Of a DNA stretch of 31,245 bases, positions 25,287 through 31,245 are shown in pieces. Each line of letters starts with the position of its first letter. The stretch's first letter is position 1. Below the pieces are notes generated by a model. The model had not been told where the DNA came from. It did not search any database and saw only the letters and a program-made list of their open reading frames with translations. Origin of the DNA: Ettlia oleoabundans. Lineage: Eukaryota > Chlorophyta > Chlorophyceae > Chlamydomonadales. Both the position numbers and the translations under genes were made by a program. The DNA lies in the NCBI GenBank assembly GCA_019693395.1, contig JAAMXP010002227.1, positions 1 to 31,245 on the forward strand, written 5' to 3'.

Positions 25287-28200
25287 ATGGCGCCAAGCAC
25301 CAAGGAGCGCGCCATTGGCGTTGATCTTGGCACATGTTTCAGGTGCAAGGTGGCAGCGGCAAGGGTGGTTAGCATGGTGCTTCGCACGCTGCCAGCGCAA
25401 CATAACACCCCATATTCTGCTACTGATCCCATCCAGATTGGATGATTGCTGTATGCTGAATTGTCCCGCTTGTCTTTTGCCTCCCCACACCAAACCCATC
25501 GCTGCAGCTGCGTGGGGGTGTGGCAGGATGGGCAGGTGCAGATCATTGAGAATGACAGCGGCAACCGCACCACCCCCTCCATGGTGGCTTTCACCGATGA
25601 GGAGAGGCTGGTGGGAGAGGCAGCTCGCAACCAGGCGGCTCAAAATCCCACCAACACCGTGTTTGACGCCAAGCGCTTGATTGGGCGGCGTTTCTCAGGT
25701 GTGATGTGAACGGTGGCATGCGGAAATGCAACATGCACCACCGTGTCACCTTATGGTTGGTTGGCTGCCCGGCTCCCTAGGGTTTTTTGGCTGGCTGGCT
25801 GGTTTGCCAGTTTGCCTGCTGGGCGGTGGCGGGACGGTTGCTTAGGCAGGTGGGCAGTTAGTCCCCCAACCTGGATTTTCAACGTGCCATGTGACGCAAC
25901 GCCAGCTGACCAAGCCCCTTGCATGCCAGTCCTGTCTGCCCCGGGGTCGTGGCTGGCACAGCCCACATCTCAGCTTGGGCTTCTGTCTCCCCTGCTACCG
26001 TTGCTGTTGTGCTTAAAGCTGCTTGTGTGTTGCAATTTCTCCCAACCTAGCAATTGTTAACTCGTTCCTGCCCTATCCGCGTGTTAATTCATTGGCGCTG
26101 TGTCGCAATAGATTCCCTTGCTGCACGAATTTTAACGTGCCCGCGTGTTGCCGCCGTATCGTTGCACTGACGCCACGCACACGCAAATCCATCAGGGCTG
26201 CCCTGGTTAGCTTATGCTGCTCTCCTGCCTGTGGGAATCCTCAGTGCCACCTTCCTTGCTGCCCTGCATCTGCAGATCCCTCGGTGCAAGCCGACATCGC
26301 GCACATGCCCTTCAAGGTGGTGAAGGCTGACGGAGACAAGCCCTCCATTGAAGGTGACCGCCCTTCTGGCCGGCAGCTCCACTCCACAAATTGAGTGAAG
26401 TTGATGTTTTGTTGTTCGCAAGGTTCGCAGCTGCTGCTTGATACCGTTTACCCTCTCCTCACCACCACCACCCCTCTGCCTAGCTCAATACCACTGACCC
26501 ATAACCACCTACCGCCAAGCCCCCATACTGCCCTTCGATACCCCCCTTTGTACCGCAGTAACGTACCGCGGCACCAGCAAGATCATGACCCCCGAGGAAA
26601 TCTCAGCCCTGGTGCTGACCAAGATGAGGGACATTGCCTCAGCTAGGCTGGGAACCCCAGTCACTAAGGCGGTCATTACAGTGCCCGCCTACTTCACAGA
26701 TGCGCAGCGGCAGGCAACCAAGGTGCGTGTGTTGTGGGGGCGGTTGGCTTGGCGCTGGAGGTGGGGGTGATTGGTTGATTCCTAAGAGTGGTGGTGTGTG
26801 TGAGTGAGGTAGGGAGAAATGGCGGTGATTGGCGGTCGAAGGACCTTTTAGACGCTGCACATCTTCACAGCAAGCAAGGCGTGTTTACCCTTACTGGGTG
26901 ATCCGGGGTGGGGGTGTAAACCGGGTGAACTTGGCAATGGGGACAGGGCTTGCAGGGGATTGGGTGTTTGTGAGGCTTCAGCAACACGGGGCGCCAGGGT
27001 CTCAATGGGTGCAAGGGACGCAGGCTCTGACCACTCGAGGCGTCTGTATGTGCCACTTTTGGCCTGGAACTTCTTTCCGTGTACCTAAAAATTCTTCCCA
27101 TGTACTTGCAGGATGCGGGTGCAATTGCAGGGCTCGAGGTGCTGCGAATCATCAACGAACCAACCGCTGCCGCCATCGCATATGAGTGGTGATAAACAAT
27201 GCAACCGCTGCCCTCATTGCTTTTGAGTGGTGATAAACAATGCAACCACTGCCCTCATTGCTTGTGAGTGGTGATGAACAATGCAACCGCTGCCCTCATT
27301 GATTGTGAGAGGTGATGAACAATGCAACCACTGCCCTCATTGCTTGTGAGAGGTGATGAACAATGCAACCGCTGCCCTCATTGCTTTTGAGTGGTGATAA
27401 ACAATGCAACCACTGCCCTTATTGCTTGTGAGAGGTGTCGATTTGCGTCTTTTGAATATTGCTGCCTGTGGAGTAACACTTAGCTAGTTTGCTCCGATGT
27501 GACTGTTCTGCCTCCTCATTCCCATGGTGGCGTGGCTTCCTCACATGATTACACCTGGAAGGTGACAGCCTGTCTATGACCGACTGCTTTGTGCTCCTCG
27601 CGCATGTTGGCGGCTGCAGATGGCTTGGACAAGGCTGCTCAGGTGGGGCTGTCACACCACCGTTGGATGCATTGCAGCACCTGCCTGGCAGCTATGCCAG
27701 TCTTTAAGCTTGCATACTCAGGGCACAGCAGAGCACAGCAGGGGTGCAGTCCTCAGCACCCCATCGCAGCGCGCCTCGCACTTCTCTGCATCATGCACAG
27801 TATGACATGCCCACCCACCCAGACACACCGCTCACTCACACTCCCCACCCACCCATGCTCGCTTCCCTTTGCCTGGCCGTTGCAGGATGAGGGGCGTAAG
27901 GTGCTCATATTCGACCTGGGTGGCGGCACCTTTGATGTCTCCCTGCTTTCCATTGAGGACGGAATCTTTGAGGTCAAGGCCACAGGTAGATTGTCAGGGC
28001 TTCGCATGGGAGGCATCGAATTACAAGGGCTGTTGTTGTGACAGTTGTTGAATAAAGCGGGCGTGCAGCAACTCAACGTGCAGATGTTGGGGTGGGCCTC
28101 ACATTTCCATTTCGTATCCTTGTATTGAACGTGGATTTGGGGCAGCTTACCCTATTCACAGCATGGCACCCCAGTTGGCACCCGCCTGGAAGCTGCTGCC

Positions 28201-31197
28201 CACCCTATCCAGAAGGTACTGCAGCCCCACCTGCTGCACAACAACAGAAGAGCAGCAATTGCACTGTTGACAAGCATTGCCCATTGCCACTCTTAATGGA
28301 AATTACGATGGTTACAACGTTGAGTTTGTGCGCCCCACCATCTTTTACATGTCACAGCGGGCGACACACACCTGGGAGGCTCAGACTTTGACTCCCGCCT
28401 AGTGACGCACTTTGCCGATGTAAGTGTGATGTGCTATGTTGGTATTACATTGCTGCTGCGAATGCTGGCAGAAGGTGCTGCTGGCATCAGTAGTGGTGGC
28501 AGGGGCGGTGATGTCATTGGGAGCGGTGTTGGCGCTGACTGTGACAGTGGCGGCATTTGGGGCAGCAATGGGGGTGGTTTTGCCTGGGGGTGGGACCGTG
28601 GGAAGTGCCCCCACCAGAACGCAACAAGTCACTGACTAATCCACGAGCGCATTCTCCCACACAGCCACCCACCCGCTCACTGGTTCCTACTTTCCACCGA
28701 CAGGAGTTCAAGCGCAAGACAGGCATGGACCTGACGGGGTCGGCACGCGCCCTGCGCCGCCTGCGCACCGCATGCGAGCGTGCCAAGTGTGCGCTTTCTT
28801 CCTCGGTCACCGCTTCGGTCGAGCTGGACCACCTGTTCGAGGGTGAGTGGGTGGGATATTATTGGGTGGGGTATTATTTATTTTGTTTGGTTTTATGGGA
28901 TTTTTTATGTGTGTTAAATGCTGGGCTGTGCTGTGCTATGCTATGCTGTGCTATTGGTGTGGTGTGGTGTGGTGTGGTGTGGTGTGGTGTGGTGTGGTGT
29001 GGTGTGGTGTGGTGTGGTGTGGTGTGGTGTGGTGTGGTGTGGTGTGGTGTGGTGTATTTTATGCCTGTACAACAGCTTCTGCTCACCACTTTTTTCCCCC
29101 ACTCTTTACACGTCGAGCGCCCTGGCCCCTGCCCGCAGGCAACGACTTGTACACCCCCATCTCCCGGGCTCGCTTCGAGGAGTTGTGCATGGACCTGTTC
29201 CAGAAGTGCATGGAGCCGGTGGTGAGTGGCCACCAGAACTGGTGGTGCTGGATAAGCACCCATCGGGAGGAACACTGAGATGTGCATGGACCTGCTGTGG
29301 GCGTGCATGGAACCAGTGGCCAGTGGCCACCCATGCAGCTTCTCTTGGTGGCTGTGGTTGGGTGGTTCAGAAATCATGCCGTGTGGAGAAATGCTTGCTG
29401 GAATCCTGGGAAGGGCTGGCGATTTTGTGGGTGCACGGAGGGTGGTGTTGGCCCCCTCACAATGTATATCCCAACTTACTTGTTTCCCCACCCTTCCCTG
29501 TCTTACTTTCTTTCTTTCTTTCTCTCCGCCCTTCTTTCCTCCCGTGCAGTCCCGCTTGCTCAAGGACAGCCGCACCGAGAAGGGGGAGGTGCACGATGTG
29601 GTGCTGGTGGGCGGTTCAACACGCCTACCTAAAGTGCAGCAGATGTTGCAGGTGAGGGTAAAGCTGGGAGCGTGGGGCTCACGCGGTCGCGGGTGATGGA
29701 AGGTAGCTGGGGGGGTAGAAGGTGCTGGATGCCTGTCCACAAGGTGTAGCCGATGCCTGTTGGTGATCTGGACACCATGCAGCGCAGCCTCGCTATTTGC
29801 TATGCTGTGCTTTGGCTGCCCTGCGCGCGCTGCCCGATGTATTGTTTTATTTCTCATTGTACCGCTGTTGCACTGCCACTTTTGTTGGCTGTACCGCAGG
29901 AGTACTTCAACGGCAAGGAGCTGTGCAAGAGCATCGACCCGGATGAGGCGGTGGCCTATGGGGCGGCAGTGCAGGTGGGGTTGCCCTTTCTGCTGAGGCA
30001 CTGATCCTGTTTCAAATACCATTAGTGGCAAATCATAGGCGAGACTCCGTGCATGTTTTCAAGAGGTTCTTTTGAACTCACTGACGCGCTGTTCATCAGT
30101 AGAGATGCACGAGGCATACATGGCAGCACCAGCATGTTGGAAAGCAAGCGCTCAAGCGGCTGTTTGGCTCATTCTTCTGTATTTCAGACTCTATACCTTG
30201 CCTCTCGTCCTGCAGGCCGCCATCCTGACTGGGGAGCAGGACAAGCAGGTCACCGACCTGTTGCTGCTGGACGTCACACCGCTCTCACTGGGAATAGGCG
30301 TGGGTGAGTAAGTTATGCTGGCCAAGGACGATGCCCTTGCGGTTGTTTAAACCCTTGGGCTGATTTAGCACTGGGTTTCAGCGTGGGTGAGTGGGTCATG
30401 GTGGGTGCAGTAAACATAGGACTGTGCACTTGGGTAGTTTAGGGTTTCCAAAATGTATGGGCTTCCCAGGGCTTCCCAAATGTATGGGAAGACAGAAGAG
30501 GAAACGGTCCACACATTTGCACAGCGGAATGGTGGCTATCACTCTTATGCGCAACACCCTTTCTCTCCACTTCCTTACCCTCCCCGCCCCGTGCTGCAGC
30601 CGGCGGTATGATGGCCAAGATAGTGAAGCGCAATTCCACCATCCCGGTGCTGCAGGAGAAGGAGTTCACCACGTGCGCGGACAATCAGTCGTTGGTGGGT
30701 TTGGGTGGGCGGATCTGCCGCTTTCATCAGCACACCGCTGACGTTTTGCATGCAGGCGGAGGGGATCAATGTCAGTATGTCCTGCTGGGGCGGCTGCCAC
30801 CGCCCGCCCGTCTGGGGACCGAAGGGCCCCTGCCAATCCCTCCTTTGCTGTGGTGGCCAATGCACTGTCGATCCATCCATTGTGGCTCTATCCACTGTCA
30901 TTTTACTTCAAGTTTTCACCTATCACTTTGCAACCTCTCCGTCCGTCTGCTCTACGTAGGCATGACTGTCGGTCAATCTCCTTTGACACTCGCTGCAGTG
31001 TTCATTCCTTCTGTTCAAACAGTCAAAAGCTATTGAAGGTGTTACACACTTACTAGTTGGCAATGTATGTATACTCTCTTCAATTGCTGCCTTCATTTAC
31101 TGCCCTCACCTACCGTCGCAGGTTGAGATCACAGTGTACGAGGGTGAGCGGGCCAAGGTGGAGGACAACTCGCCGCTTGGAACTTTCCAGCTCACGG
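25287..31197 (+). CDS. HSP70 chaperone, cytosolic-type but divergent (3' end outside window)
   Basis: Exons: 25287-25342, 25508-25698, 26276-26353, 26559-26722, 27112-27181, 27620-27642, 27886-27985, 28358-28419, 28704-28842, 29139-29221, 29550-29651, 29900-29974, 30216-30303, 30600-30694, 31122-31197. All phases agree; about 467 residues are present and the rest lies to the right. HSP70 is an ATP-driven chaperone. Visible marks are [141 protein letters not shown], the linker [13 protein letters not shown], and [14 protein letters not shown]. No signal or transit peptide is present, so it is probably cytosolic. Oddities are GTCFSC in place of GTTYSC, a 23-nt microexon (27620-27642), and the loss of GT at the exon 5 donor. 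Fourteen visible introns are unlike classic intron-poor inducible HSP70 genes. Introns longer than 300 nt hold only the two repeats listed separately. Confidence 0.92.
27161..27437 (+). repeat. 41-bp minisatellite spanning HSP70 exon 5 / intron 5 junction
   Basis: Seven head-to-tail copies with a 41-bp period start at 27161, 27202, 27243, 27284, 27325, 27366 and 27407 (the last is partial). Copy 1 is half coding: its first 21 nt are the end of exon 5 (TAAAIA). The other copies keep degenerate versions of this coding end plus the donor-like GTGAGT/GTGAGA stretch. The array therefore grew by duplication of an exon-intron boundary. Confidence 0.93.
28956..29055 (+). repeat. (GGTGT)20 pentanucleotide microsatellite
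   Basis: Twenty perfect GGTGT copies (100 nt) lie in HSP70 intron 9 (28843-29138), preceded by degenerate GCTAT/GCTGT pentamers. It is open in all plus-strand frames because the pentamer makes no stop, which creates long spurious ORFs on both strands. Confidence 0.95.
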
Positions 31198-31245
31198 GTG
31201 CGGTAGGGTGGTGGTGGCTGGGTGGGTGGATGGGGTGTAGTGGTG

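Noticed and set aside
27161..27437. CRISPR-like array
   Set aside because: The copies are contiguous, without spacers, diverge gradually and derive from an exon end in a eukaryotic gene. It is a minisatellite.
28874..30031. 385-codon minus-strand ORF opposite HSP70
   Set aside because: It is antisense to several HSP70 exons and is kept open by the GGTGT array, which reads as a TTPHH-type repeat. It has no domain and no consistent composition.

Overview
The window looks like nuclear DNA of a green alga (Chlorophyta). Genes are broken by many short-to-medium GT-AG introns, exons are GC-rich with CAG/GCN low-complexity tracts, and most gene ends carry the TGTAA poly(A) signal typical of chlorophytes. 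The species cannot be fixed from the sequence. I rebuilt every gene by joining exons at splice sites and checking phase. Seven of the nine gene models close in frame or match the known length of their family, one needs a single-base correction, and one runs off the right edge.

Layout, left to right: (1) 2-529 (+), 3' end of a Gln/Ala-rich protein. (2) 1633-4642 (-), cytosolic ribosomal protein uL2 (RPL8), six exons, 257 aa. (3) 5440-8758 (+), a conserved SANT/Myb-like protein, seven exons, 481 aa. (4) 9521-11754 (-), a secreted protein with two fibronectin-III-like domains and a Cys-rich tail, six exons, 405 aa. (5) 12096-13500 (+), a secreted protein with a six-Cys head and a silk-like Ala/Ser/Gly tail, three exons, 368 aa. 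(6) 14358-16141 (-), hypoxanthine phosphoribosyltransferase with a likely transit peptide, four exons, 224 aa. (7) 16668-19662 (+), a REI1/ZNF622-like 60S maturation factor that has lost most zinc ligands, eight exons, 439 aa. (8) 20238-24312 (+), a RING-finger protein, ten exons, with one apparent frameshift. (9) 25287-31197 (+), an HSP70, fifteen exons, incomplete at the right edge.

The first seven genes alternate in direction, giving convergent pairs (1/2, 3/4, 5/6) and divergent pairs (2/3, 4/5, 6/7). The secreted pair 4/5 shares only 341 bp and may be co-expressed in the extracellular matrix. RPL8, the REI1-like protein and HSP70 belong to ribosome and protein biogenesis, but nothing else suggests they form a functional cluster.

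The oddest points are: a 41-bp minisatellite grown from the exon 5/intron 5 junction of HSP70, whose exon-attached copy has lost the GT donor; the zinc-less REI1-like protein; a 65-bp-arm hairpin in a 3' UTR; a probable GC-AG intron; and the frameshift in the RING gene. No transposon gene, CRISPR array, rRNA or tRNA was recognised.
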